Below, in pieces: positions 1-6,994 of a stretch of DNA of 21,130 nucleotides. This stretch comes from CAYPHJ01 sp964410485 (GTDB lineage: Bacteria; Desulfobacterota; Binatia; UBA9968): positions 1-21,130 of the forward strand of contig CAYPHJ010000081.1 in assembly GCA_964410485.1 (NCBI GenBank). Reading direction: 5' to 3'. The position numbers and the translations under genes were made by a program. The notes under the pieces are model-generated. The model was not told the origin of the DNA. It was given only the letters and a program-made list of their open reading frames with translations, and did no database searches. Every line of letters begins with the position of its first letter. The first letter of the stretch is position 1.

Positions 1-67
1 GAAAAGATGAACTCGCCCTTCTCGGAGTTGCCCGAGTGAGAGACCAAATCGATTTGTTGTTACTGTC

Positions 68-993
68 ATGTTTCACTCGTGCAGTATGGTCGAGGAGAAA
101 AAGCCTGCCGTTATGGGGAGATCTGCGGGTAGAGATGGGCCCGCAAGTCAACAAGGCCAAGCCTTGAACAAAACAGAGATTCTCCAATTAGCAGCTTTGT
201 TCAACGAGAATCCACTCACCGGAGGCCAGGTGCCGCCGAGGGCTCATAAATGGGTGAACGAAAACGTTCAATCTTTCTTCAGTTCGATCGCTCCACTGCG
301 GCTGAAGCCACAGAGCTGCGATACATCGGTATTGGAGTTAAAGGGGTCTTCTGCGCGGAAGCTCAGCCTGATAAGGCGTTCACTCACTTTCACCGGTATG
401 ACGCACCCAAATATTCAGAAGGGCACGGACGCAATCCCGGAGACCAGGGCTATTGGCTTTTATGGGTTGCCGTGGATGAATTTGACCTCCGCGGTAGGAA
501 AATAAAGCCGGGTGTAGATTACGAAGCCTTTCCCACGCCGCCTCCCGTTTGTGGCCCTAGTGTTCCGAAAGTCAACTTTACAGCGCCGAGAGCGGACAGA
601 TTAACCAAAGAGGAAATAACCAAGCTCGCGGCGTTATTCAACGATAACATGTTCACCGGCGGCCAGGTGGCACCAAGAGTCCACAAGTGGGTAAATAAGA
701 ATGTGTCTATTTTTCTCCAGTTCGATCGCGCAAACCCAGTTGAAGCCACCGAGCTGCGATACATCGGGATTGCGGTCAATGGAGTTTTCTGCAAGTCCAA
801 ACAGCCCCACACCGATTTTCCTCATCTTCATAAATTTGCCGCGCCCACTTACCGTGAGGGTCACGGACAAAACGCCGGAGAGCATGGTACTTGGCTTCTC
901 TGGGTCGCGGTGGATGAGTTCGAGCTAGCAGGAAGAAAGATCAGACCTGGAGTGGATCGCGAATTCGCACGTTTGAAAATTCCAGAGTGCTGA
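68..993 (+). CDS. Hypothetical protein with two tandem copies of an unknown domain; frameshifted
   Basis: I do not recognise the family. The reading begins in one frame at ATG 68 and continues in the frame that ends at 993. The switch falls near 262-272, where copy 1 lacks one base relative to copy 2. Restoring it gives about 308 residues. Each copy is about 119 residues: it starts LNKTEILQLAALF or LTKEEITKLAALF and continues with GGQV-PR-HKWVN, IFLQFDR, EATELRYIGI, a His-rich stretch, a Y-EGHG motif and WLLWVAVDEF. Conserved His, Asp and Glu residues could bind a metal or ligand, but this is speculation. No signal peptide or membrane segment is visible. The start is uncertain: in-frame ATGs at 86, 113 and 134 are alternatives, and none has a convincing ribosome binding site. 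The break may be an assembly error or a real mutation. The gene converges on the GST gene, 64 bp away. Confidence 0.6.
164..519 (+). repeat. Tandem domain repeat, copy 1 (one base short)
   Basis: This is the first copy of the duplicated domain, 356 nt against 357 nt for copy 2. Long stretches are nearly identical in DNA, for example the segments encoding EATELRYIGI and LLWVAVDEF, which suggests a fairly recent duplication. The one-base difference in length matches the frame switch near 262-272. Confidence 0.75.
601..957 (+). repeat. Tandem domain repeat, copy 2 (intact)
   Basis: This is the second copy of the duplicated domain, 357 nt and open throughout. It aligns end to end with copy 1, with about 80 bp of linker between them encoding a Pro-rich segment (PTPPPV). 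It serves as the in-frame reference that locates the missing base in copy 1. Confidence 0.75.
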
Positions 994-1057
994 AATGTTG
1001 CTCTCGCCCCACTACACTTTTGACCCCCATCCCATTTGTATATGATTCCGGGAACGT

Positions 1058-1678
1058 TCATTTTGCGCTGTCTTTATGAATCGATCTGACCGAAGGGCGC
1101 GCTTTCATTCTCTGCAGCCAGGCGTCGAGCCGTGGCAAAGATGGAGCGGGTAAGGCTCCATACGATTCCATACGAAAAAATCGCGTCACCAGAGCAATGT
1201 CCGAGAGGCTAATTTCGCCCAGGAAGTAAGGTTTATCGGCAAGTTCTATTTCGAGGTATTGGAGAAGGCCTTGCAACATTTCCCGCTTCTGGTCAATAAC
1301 TTTCCAATCCCGTTTCGCTTCCTCCTTGAGCATCTCACCACGGAGCGCCCAATAAGGAGCATGCAAGTAGATCAATCCATAATCGATCAAAACACGACCC
1401 CATGCTCTCGCGTAGGGGTCATTTGGCATCAAAGGGGGATTAGGGTATTTCTCATCCAGGTATTCGTTTATGATGCAGGATTCAAAAAGCACTTTTCCAT
1501 CGTCGACGAGCACGGGTACTTTGCCGTATGGGTTCAGTCGTAGAAACTCGGGTGTTTTCTGCTCCCCCTTTTGCAAGTCGATCCTGACGGTCTCATAATC
1601 GAGTCCCTTCTCGTAAAGTACGATCTTCACGCGGTCGCAGTTAGACGACGGCACTGCGTCATAGAGTTTAATGACCAT
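1058..1678 (-). CDS. Glutathione S-transferase family protein
   Basis: The protein has 206 residues, the usual size of a cytosolic GST, and transfers or reduces using glutathione. The N-terminal thioredoxin-like domain (about 1-78) starts VIKLYDAVPSSNCDRVK, with Ser11/Ser12 and Cys14 in the active-site loop. It then has GKVPVL with the cis-proline of the glutathione site (Pro55) and the FES glutathione-binding motif near 65-67. The all-helical C-terminal domain (about 85-206) contains GEISLSDIALVTRF, the usual fold-stabilising motif. The gene follows the deiodinase-like redoxin by 27 bp on the same strand and is probably co-transcribed with it, which fits a shared role in thiol or electrophile defence. 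It ends in TGA, so TGA acts as a stop codon in this genome. The substrate and subclass cannot be told from sequence alone. Confidence 0.9.
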   Translation of the reverse strand: MVIKLYDAVPSSNCDRVKIVLYEKGLDYETVRIDLQKGEQKTPEFLRLNPYGKVPVLVDDGKVLFESCIINEYLDEKYPNPPLMPNDPYARAWGRVLIDYGLIYLHAPYWALRGEMLKEEAKRDWKVIDQKREMLQGLLQYLEIELADKPYFLGEISLSDIALVTRFFRMESYGALPAPSLPRLDAWLQRMKARPSVRSIHKDSAK

Positions 1679-1705
1679 TTTCGGGGTTGCGCTCCCTGCT
1701 CTATT

Positions 1706-2514
1706 CTATTTCGTCCGCGCGGCGAAGACTTGTTGGTAATCTGCCCAGGCTTTCGGCCCGGCTCGATCAAATACCTTTTCACGCAGCCCACCGGCATATT
1801 CGGCAGGAATGTAATTGATCTTTTCTGTGTATGACGGTTTGACTCTTACACCCCGCGCTTGCAGCTGGTCGGCTAAAACAAGATTGGCTAGCACGGATGC
1901 GATTTCCTCATGGTCGGTCCACATCGCCTTGTAAGCGATCTTCCCGTTTTTATCGATGATGTAAACCATGTTGGGCATGGAGCCGTACAGGCAGTGTACC
2001 GTGCCTTCGAGATCGTCAACGAGCATCGGGTTCACTATGCCGTCCCGCTTTCGACAATCGCGAGCAAATTCGAGCTTTTGCTCGAAGCTTCTGTGCGGCC
2101 CATAGTGTTCGCCTGGGTGCGGCTCGCCCACAAAAGGCGGTCAGGTGATGCTGCCGAACTCGAGCAGCACATGCTTTNNNNNNNNNNNNNNNNNNNNNNN
2201 NNNNNNNNNNNNNNNNNNNNNNNNNNNNNNNNNNNNNNNNNNNNNNNNNNNNNNNNNNNNNNNNNNNNNNNNNNNNNCTCGCCCACAAAAGGCGGTCAGG
2301 TGATGCTGCCGAACTCGAGCAGCACATGCTTTCTGCCACGGAAAGCCGAGAGGGAAACTCGCTCTCCGTCAAGAGAAGACAGCTCAAAATCGGGTGCCTC
2401 TTGCCCGGCCCGCAGGGAGCTCTTGAACTCATTGGATTTTCCTGAGCTTTCGGAACGCGTGAAAGACTCGTAGTTGTACGTCTGAATAATATTCTGAGTA
2501 TCTGAAATGGCCAT
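1706..2514 (-). CDS. Deiodinase-like redoxin, candidate selenoprotein (in-frame TGA; interrupted by scaffold gap)
   Basis: This is a thioredoxin-fold redoxin resembling iodothyronine deiodinases and their bacterial relatives. The N-terminal part (2514 to 2299) has AGQEAPDFELSSLDG and then VLLEFGSIT followed by TGA and PPF. Deiodinases carry FGSxT-Sec-P-F at this point, so TGA is read here as selenocysteine, residue 73. The rest continues in frame with EPHPGEHYGPHRSFEQK, LVDDLEGTVH and MPNMVYIIDKNGKI, and ends at TAG. The gene is crossed by a 100-N gap whose flanks are the same 55 bp. Collapsing the duplicate gives 217 residues. From memory of the family, about 25 residues (a helix and a strand) normally separate U-PPF from the E-x-HPGE motif. 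They are missing here, so the junction may be misassembled. The start ATG at 2514 has GGGG about 10 nt upstream. The likely role is peroxide or thiol redox chemistry, and the substrate is unknown. Confidence 0.75.
2110..2139 (-). promoter_or_regulatory. Weak candidate SECIS hairpin in the redoxin gene
   Basis: Reading the minus strand just after TGA, CGCC pairs with GGCG and, after a UUUUG bulge, UGGG pairs with CCCA. They enclose a nine-base loop, CGAGCCGCA, that starts 15 nt after the codon and has G as its second base. The stem is short. Part of the pairing lies beyond the possibly misassembled junction, so it may not exist in the real gene. Confidence 0.25.
2123..2177. repeat. 55-bp contig-end duplicate, left copy
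   Basis: This stretch is identical over 55 bp to 2278-2332 and directly abuts the N run. Exact identity of this length on both sides of a 100-N spacer is typical of two contigs that share a terminal assembly k-mer. It is an assembly artefact, not a biological repeat. Confidence 0.9.
2141..2143 (-). other. In-frame TGA, proposed selenocysteine codon of the redoxin
   Basis: This TGA is embedded in FGSIT-x-PPF, the deiodinase active-site motif. The duplicate copy of the same codon across the gap is at 2296-2298. The coding frame continues without other stops for 144 codons after it. Confidence 0.7.
2178..2277. other. Scaffold gap (100 N)
   Basis: Exactly 100 unknown bases are placed inside the redoxin gene. 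The round number indicates a placeholder of unknown true length. Because the flanks overlap by 55 bp, the real distance may be zero or negative. Confidence 0.97.
2278..2332. repeat. 55-bp contig-end duplicate, right copy
   Basis: This is the second copy of the 55 bp found at 2123-2177, abutting the other side of the N run. It encodes the same active-site segment of the redoxin, including the TGA. Confidence 0.9.
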
Positions 2515-2748
2515 AGGTGTTTCCCCTTTATGATCAGCTCTGTTGCTCCTTACGTCGTTTAAAGAACTGGATGTGACTCAAAGCATCGCCGGCAACGATA
2601 CGCCAGGCCCGATACTATACGACGCATCTACCACTTTCTTATCTGAATCCAAGACAAAGTTCGCCGGCTGATAATCCTGCGACCCTCATCCCAAAACGCG
2701 CCGATCTTCTCCGCTCGCTGTACCTCGAGCCCATAAATTAATTCGGGC

Positions 2749-4263
2749 CTATCGGTTTGCTTGTCTTGCGCGCCGCCTGAGGTAATCCATGACGAACGGA
2801 TACGCCACAGAAATGAACAAGAAAACCCAGAGGACATTGCCGAGGCGCGAAGAGAAGAGAACCAGAGGGTCACCTTGAGCGAGGCGCAACGCGCGCAGGT
2901 AATTTTGTTCTACCAGCGGACCTAGCACGACGCCAATCAAAATGGCGGCGGTTTGGTAGCCGGTTTTTCTCGCCAGATATCCAATCAGGCCGAAAACAAG
3001 GGCCCAACCCATATCGAATAAATACTCCCGAGGCGCGAAGGCACCGACCAAAGTAAACGCAATAATCAGAGGGGCGAGAAGCTGGGTCGGGATCAGGACG
3101 ACCCATGAAAGATAGCGTGCCAGGGGTATGATCGTCAGACCCATAAAGACGTAACAGACGAACATCGTCATGATCACGCCATAGGCTAGCTCCGGGCTGT
3201 CCATAAAGAGTTTCGGGCCCAGTGGCACGCCGTGAAATTGGAGAACGATTAGCATCACGGCAGCAGTGGCGCCTCCAGGAATTCCCAACGTCAGCAGCGG
3301 CACCAATGTCCCGGCTGTGACTCCGTTGTTGGCTGACTCGGGAGCGAGCAGTCCCTCGGGATGGCCGGTGCCGTAAAGCTCCGGGGTTTTAGAAAACAGG
3401 CGCGACTGCTGGTAAGCCACGAACGCGGCAATGTTGGCTCCGGCTCCGGGAAGCACGCCCACAAAGAGGCCGATCAGGCTCGTCCAGACGATATGCCACC
3501 AGCGCTTTCCTGACATGCGCAGGCCTTCTATGACTTGCCCCCAGCCCCGAGACTCCGCTCCGGTTCCCGTGACTTCAGTCACGATCATTTTCTGTTCGAT
3601 CATGATCAGCGCCTCGGAAATGGCGAAAAGGCCGATAAGTGTCGGGACAAGCGGAACACCGTCGTACAGTTCCAGAAATCCAAAGGTGGCTCGTGGCGCC
3701 GCGTAGATGTGGTCTGGGCCGATTGCACCTATGAGCAAGCCGAAGAAACCGGCAATCAAACCCTTCAGAGTGTCCTGCGTGGAGATGACGGCGATCAATG
3801 TGAGGCCGAACAGCATGATCACCACCATCTCTACGCTGTGGATGTGCAAACCGATACGGTTCAACCCTGGAAGGAACAGCAGCGTCACCACACACGTGAT
3901 CAGCCCACCCGCCGTCGAGGCGACAAAGCACATCGTGAGCGCCTGCTCAGCCTTCCCGGCCTTGGTCATTGGATAGCCGTCCAGTGGCGTGGCACCGGCG
4001 CCGGCGGTGCCGGGAATATTGATCAGAATCGCCGGAATGCCGCCCCCTGTGCGCGCGGAGACATAAAGCGCGACCATAAAGGTCAACGCTAGTTCGACAC
4101 TTACTACAAGAGTCAGCGGCAACAGGATGATGATCGAGTTCTGAGGGCCGAACCCGGGAACAGCGCCAATGATGAGGCCGAAAATTGTGGTGGGGATAAT
4201 CACCCACCAGTAGCTCACGGAGGTAAGAAAAAGATCCCAGAATACTTCGATCGGGACGCCCAT
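2749..4263 (-). CDS. tctA: Tripartite tricarboxylate transporter permease, TctA family
   Basis: This is the large integral membrane subunit of a TctABC uptake system, 504 residues, the normal size for TctA. It is hydrophobic throughout, with about a dozen membrane segments. Typical family blocks are visible: GLIIGAVPGFGPQNSI near residues 29-44, the IPGTAGAGATPLDGYPM block near 83-99, and the second half-repeat GLFVGVLPGAGANIAAF near residue 270. The energy source in this family is the ion gradient. The gene begins one base after the tctB stop, so the two are translationally linked, and it ends in TAG. The cargo cannot be deduced: TctABC systems carry citrate, other carboxylates and aromatic acids. 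No tctDE sensor genes lie in the window. Confidence 0.95.
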   Translation of the reverse strand: MGVPIEVFWDLFLTSVSYWWVIIPTTIFGLIIGAVPGFGPQNSIIILLPLTLVVSVELALTFMVALYVSARTGGGIPAILINIPGTAGAGATPLDGYPMTKAGKAEQALTMCFVASTAGGLITCVVTLLFLPGLNRIGLHIHSVEMVVIMLFGLTLIAVISTQDTLKGLIAGFFGLLIGAIGPDHIYAAPRATFGFLELYDGVPLVPTLIGLFAISEALIMIEQKMIVTEVTGTGAESRGWGQVIEGLRMSGKRWWHIVWTSLIGLFVGVLPGAGANIAAFVAYQQSRLFSKTPELYGTGHPEGLLAPESANNGVTAGTLVPLLTLGIPGGATAAVMLIVLQFHGVPLGPKLFMDSPELAYGVIMTMFVCYVFMGLTIIPLARYLSWVVLIPTQLLAPLIIAFTLVGAFAPREYLFDMGWALVFGLIGYLARKTGYQTAAILIGVVLGPLVEQNYLRALRLAQGDPLVLFSSRLGNVLWVFLFISVAYPFVMDYLRRRARQANR

Positions 4264-4264
4264 A

Positions 4265-4816
4265 CTAGAAGAACAGTCCGCTTAAGGCATTCTCAACAGG
4301 ACCCAGGGGAAAACGCGCGTTTAACGCCAGGATAAAAAGTCCGTAGCCGGACACCGCGAGAAGCAACGGTATTCCCAGAAGCTTCGACCACGAACGGACG
4401 CCAAGAAGATACAAGCTCCCAAACGAGAAGAAAAAGGTCGTCAGCGTAAATCCCAGCCACTGGATCGCGAAGATATACATCGATGAAAGCACGATCAGGC
4501 CCAGGCGCACGGCCTGCAAGCGCAATGGGTACAGCAGTGAGCCGAGGCCCAGCGTGACCTCGTCGCGGCGAAAACGCAACAAGGTGCGGATGAAAAAAAT
4601 CGTCGTTAGGGCAAATAAGACGCCGCCTATGAGGAGGCCGTTGACCTGGGCTTCCCAAGTCAGGTCCCAGATCGTCACCCAGTAGTAGAGCGCAAAAAGA
4701 AAAGCCATGAGCGGGATAATCAGTTCCCCGCCCATCGCTCTTCTCGCCTGCATGCGGCCTTTATCTTGTGCTGCCGTTCCCGGTCTCCCCGGCGCCGCCT
4801 CTGCCAAGGCGCTCAC
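4265..4816 (-). CDS. tctB: Tripartite tricarboxylate transporter small membrane subunit, TctB family
   Basis: This is the small membrane subunit of the TctABC system, 183 residues, a little longer than many TctB proteins because of a polar N-terminus of about 30 residues (GRPGTAAQDKGRMQARRA). Four hydrophobic segments follow: about 33-50, 58-76, 100-125 with the IQWLGFTLTTFFFSF segment after it, and 150-170. This is the usual four-helix TctB layout. It sits between tctC (18 bp upstream) and tctA (1 bp downstream) in the standard order of these operons. Sequence conservation in this family is low, so the call rests on size, hydrophobicity and position together. Confidence 0.88.
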   Translation of the reverse strand: MSALAEAAPGRPGTAAQDKGRMQARRAMGGELIIPLMAFLFALYYWVTIWDLTWEAQVNGLLIGGVLFALTTIFFIRTLLRFRRDEVTLGLGSLLYPLRLQAVRLGLIVLSSMYIFAIQWLGFTLTTFFFSFGSLYLLGVRSWSKLLGIPLLLAVSGYGLFILALNARFPLGPVENALSGLFF

Positions 4817-4834
4817 CTAGTGCAACCACTCGTG

Positions 4835-5872
4835 CTACCCTTTTTTCTTCCCGCTTTTCTTCCCGCGCAGGAGTGGCTCGTAGCGCTTGGCTAACTCCAG
4901 CGTCACCTGAGCGCTGGCCATGGCTTGTTCCTGATCACCCCAAGTCATGAATGTGGTGGGCAGTCCGGCCTTCTTTATCGCCGCCGGATAGTCCGGATCG
5001 TCGTAGGCCTGTTTCATCGTGGATTTCAAAACCTTGACGCGGTCCGGATACTTATCGAGCGCCACCCCATGCAAGGCGAACCCCCTCGCCATTGTGAGTT
5101 GCGGAAGCTTGGTGCCAAAAACCTTGTTGACGGGAGGAGCATTGTGCGTAAGCTCGGGGACCGGGTTTTTGTCCGCGAATACAACCAGTGTTCTGGCTTC
5201 GGCGCCGAGCCCGATAGGCTGAGCAATGGGAAGGGCTACGGCATCGGTCTCGCCCGCAAGGGCCGCGCGCGCCGAAGGACCGCCGCCCCCGTAAGGCACA
5301 AGATTGAATTTTGCGCCCATCGCATCGGCCAGAGCAAGACAGCCGATCGAGGCCGGGTGAGGCAAGCGGCTGACCGCGATGTTCACGGTCCGCTTCTTGC
5401 CAAGATCCACCAGCTCTTGAATCGTTTTGATAGGGCTATTCTTACCTACGAAGATTGTCATGTCCTCAACGCCAATCATGCTAATGAAGTAATAATCGCC
5501 GGGGAACTTGTACTTCGGCTTTTGCAACACATACATGATCACTTCGGGCCCGGTGTTCCCGAAGATAAGGTTATAGCAGTCGGGATCTCGGCTGTGCACG
5601 TAAGTTTCATAACCGACCTGACCCGCGGCTCCAGGGAAAAATTCAACCCTGAAGGTCGTCTTGATGTGCTTCTGCCAGACCGAATTGAAAATGCGCACGT
5701 CACGGTCGGCGCCTCCCCCCGACGCGGTCGGGATAGTGATATTGATACGCTGAGACGGAAAATCCTGGCCGAAAGCTCTCCCTAGAGGACTCACGGCAGT
5801 GGCTCCTAGGCCGACAGCAACGGCCGAACTTTTGATAAACTCGCGGCGACTCATCTCTTTGTCCCACACCAT
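4835..5872 (-). CDS. tctC: Tripartite tricarboxylate transporter substrate-binding protein (TctC/Bug family)
   Basis: This is the periplasmic solute receptor that hands its ligand to TctAB, 345 residues. The N-terminus carries a twin-arginine signal, MSRREFIKSSA, followed by a hydrophobic stretch and an AFGQ-type cleavage region near residues 33-36. The mature protein starts with FPSQRINITIPTASGGGADR, close to the family's usual opening strand and ligand loop, and ends in a Lys-rich tail. The ATG at 5872 has AGGGG about 8 nt upstream. The in-frame ATG at 5854 would place SRREF directly at the N-terminus and is a possible alternative. It is first gene of the tctCBA operon. Tat rather than Sec export is unusual but not rare in this family. 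The ligand is unknown. Confidence 0.92.
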   Translation of the reverse strand: MVWDKEMSRREFIKSSAVAVGLGATAVSPLGRAFGQDFPSQRINITIPTASGGGADRDVRIFNSVWQKHIKTTFRVEFFPGAAGQVGYETYVHSRDPDCYNLIFGNTGPEVIMYVLQKPKYKFPGDYYFISMIGVEDMTIFVGKNSPIKTIQELVDLGKKRTVNIAVSRLPHPASIGCLALADAMGAKFNLVPYGGGGPSARAALAGETDAVALPIAQPIGLGAEARTLVVFADKNPVPELTHNAPPVNKVFGTKLPQLTMARGFALHGVALDKYPDRVKVLKSTMKQAYDDPDYPAAIKKAGLPTTFMTWGDQEQAMASAQVTLELAKRYEPLLRGKKSGKKKG

Positions 5873-5941
5873 AAGGCACCCCTTTCGTTACGGGAACATC
5901 CGGTTTGACCTTCTCGTCTCTACATCAGCTGCCCTGTTGAA

Positions 5942-6946
5942 TCAAGCGCAATCACTTCGGCCCTCGCAACGAACGATTCCCTGCACGCGCACGGCTAATG
6001 CGAGACCGAAAACAATACTTGCCGTTGCCACAGCGCTATTCAACGCAAGAAGGGATAATCCAGTCAAAGCATTTCCAATGTTACAACCGCCGGCCAGGGT
6101 CCCGCCAAATCCCATAAGGAACCCCCCAAGGAACCTCCGAGGAAACTCTCGTGACTGCGGCAACTGCCACGAAGCCGTGCCGTTTAAGCGCGCGCTCAGA
6201 AAACTTCCGAGAGGTACACCTAGCAGCATGAAGACTCCCCAATTCAAAGGGTTGATCGTTTGATCCAAAACAGCCGCCAGAAGGCTGCGGCTCGGTCCTG
6301 TCATTGACAATCCCCAGTGCCAACCGGTCGGGGCTCCTGCCACCCACGCCAGTATTGCTACCACAGCAAGGACAAGCCCAGTTTCATACCAAGCCCAACT
6401 CCCAGCAGTCCGGGGTGGCTTGGAAAGAGCCCACAACAAAAAACCGACAAAACCAACAACCCCGAGGATTACCCATGCCGGGGTTATACCCAACAATGCG
6501 GGAAGCGACGTTGCGTCAGAAAGTGAGAAGATTGGCGGCGTAAGCCCTGAGATGAGAAAATCGAAAACACCGCGCTCGGTCAGCAGCCCACCGGCTGCAA
6601 AACCCAACACAGCCGTGAGCGCTCCAATGTTACCGGTCCCGACCCGGGACCAGATAGAAGTCGCTCAACCCTTCGCCAGCACCATGCCGGCGCCAAAAGT
6701 TAGCCCTCCTAAGATAGCAGCGGCCCAAGCCAGTGGCACTGTCGGTAGGCGAATGAGATGGCTTTCTGCCAACGCGTTCACGACCACCATCTGAGCCGCC
6801 AGGGCCAACAAATAGGCAAGAAAAGATGCGGACGGGGCACCACGAAGAGCCTGGCGAAACCCACTGTGCATGCAGAATCCCGTGCGATGGATTACGATTC
6901 CGAGGGGAACGCCGACTAAAAGACCCAGACTAGCCGTCAACAACAT
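5942..6946 (-). CDS. YeeE/YedE-family sulfur-compound transporter, candidate selenoprotein (in-frame TGA)
   Basis: This is a 334-residue membrane protein of the YeeE/YedE family, whose characterised member TsuA moves thiosulfate through a line of three conserved cysteines. Here the first is Cys25 (HRTGFCMHSG) and the third is Cys288 (TLAGGCNIGNALTG). The middle position, in GMVLAKG-x-ATSIWSRVGTGN, is a TGA at residue 94. The frame is open on both sides and the conserved sequence runs straight through it, so this reads as one gene with selenocysteine rather than two genes or a pseudogene. A strong hairpin follows the TGA. The spacing of 25/94/288 resembles the 22/91/293 I recall for TsuA. About nine or ten membrane helices are expected. 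The gene lies 48 bp after the GH15 gene and 69 bp before tctC. It could import thiosulfate or a selenium compound. Confidence 0.82.
6633..6653 (-). promoter_or_regulatory. Candidate bacterial SECIS hairpin in yedE-like gene
   Basis: On the minus strand, CUGGUCCC (6653-6646) pairs with GGGACCGG (6640-6633) in eight consecutive pairs, one of them U-G. They enclose the five-base loop GGGUC. The loop begins 20 nt after the in-frame TGA at 6665-6667 and has guanines in its first positions. Distance, stem strength and loop guanine all fit the published description of bacterial SECIS elements, which recruit SelB. The stem also encodes conserved protein (WSRVGTGN), so some pairing could be coincidence. 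Confidence 0.7.
6665..6667 (-). other. In-frame TGA, proposed selenocysteine codon of the YedE-like transporter
   Basis: This TGA is codon 94 of the joined reading frame, directly after GMVLAKG, where the family keeps a cysteine. The upstream part codes 93 residues and the downstream part 240, with no other interruption. Confidence 0.75.
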
Positions 6947-6994
6947 GCGAGCACGTTATCTGATCAACAAACCATTCACGTACAACTGCTCAAC

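Noticed and set aside
2123..2332. 55-bp direct repeat as a mobile element target duplication or recombination site
   Set aside because: The repeats abut a 100-N placeholder and lie inside coding sequence. A shared contig end explains them fully.
4925..5785. Long plus-strand open frame opposite tctC
   Set aside because: It is the antisense shadow of a well-conserved binding protein, its composition is Arg/His-rich, and it has no recognisable motif. The same applies to 15169-15837 (+) and 3535-4092 (+).
5942..6946. yedE-like gene as a pseudogene or as two separate small genes
   Set aside because: There is only one interruption, a TGA at a conserved Cys position, both sides are in one frame with full conservation, and a SECIS-like hairpin follows. 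Internal ATG 6610 lacks the conserved segment before it.
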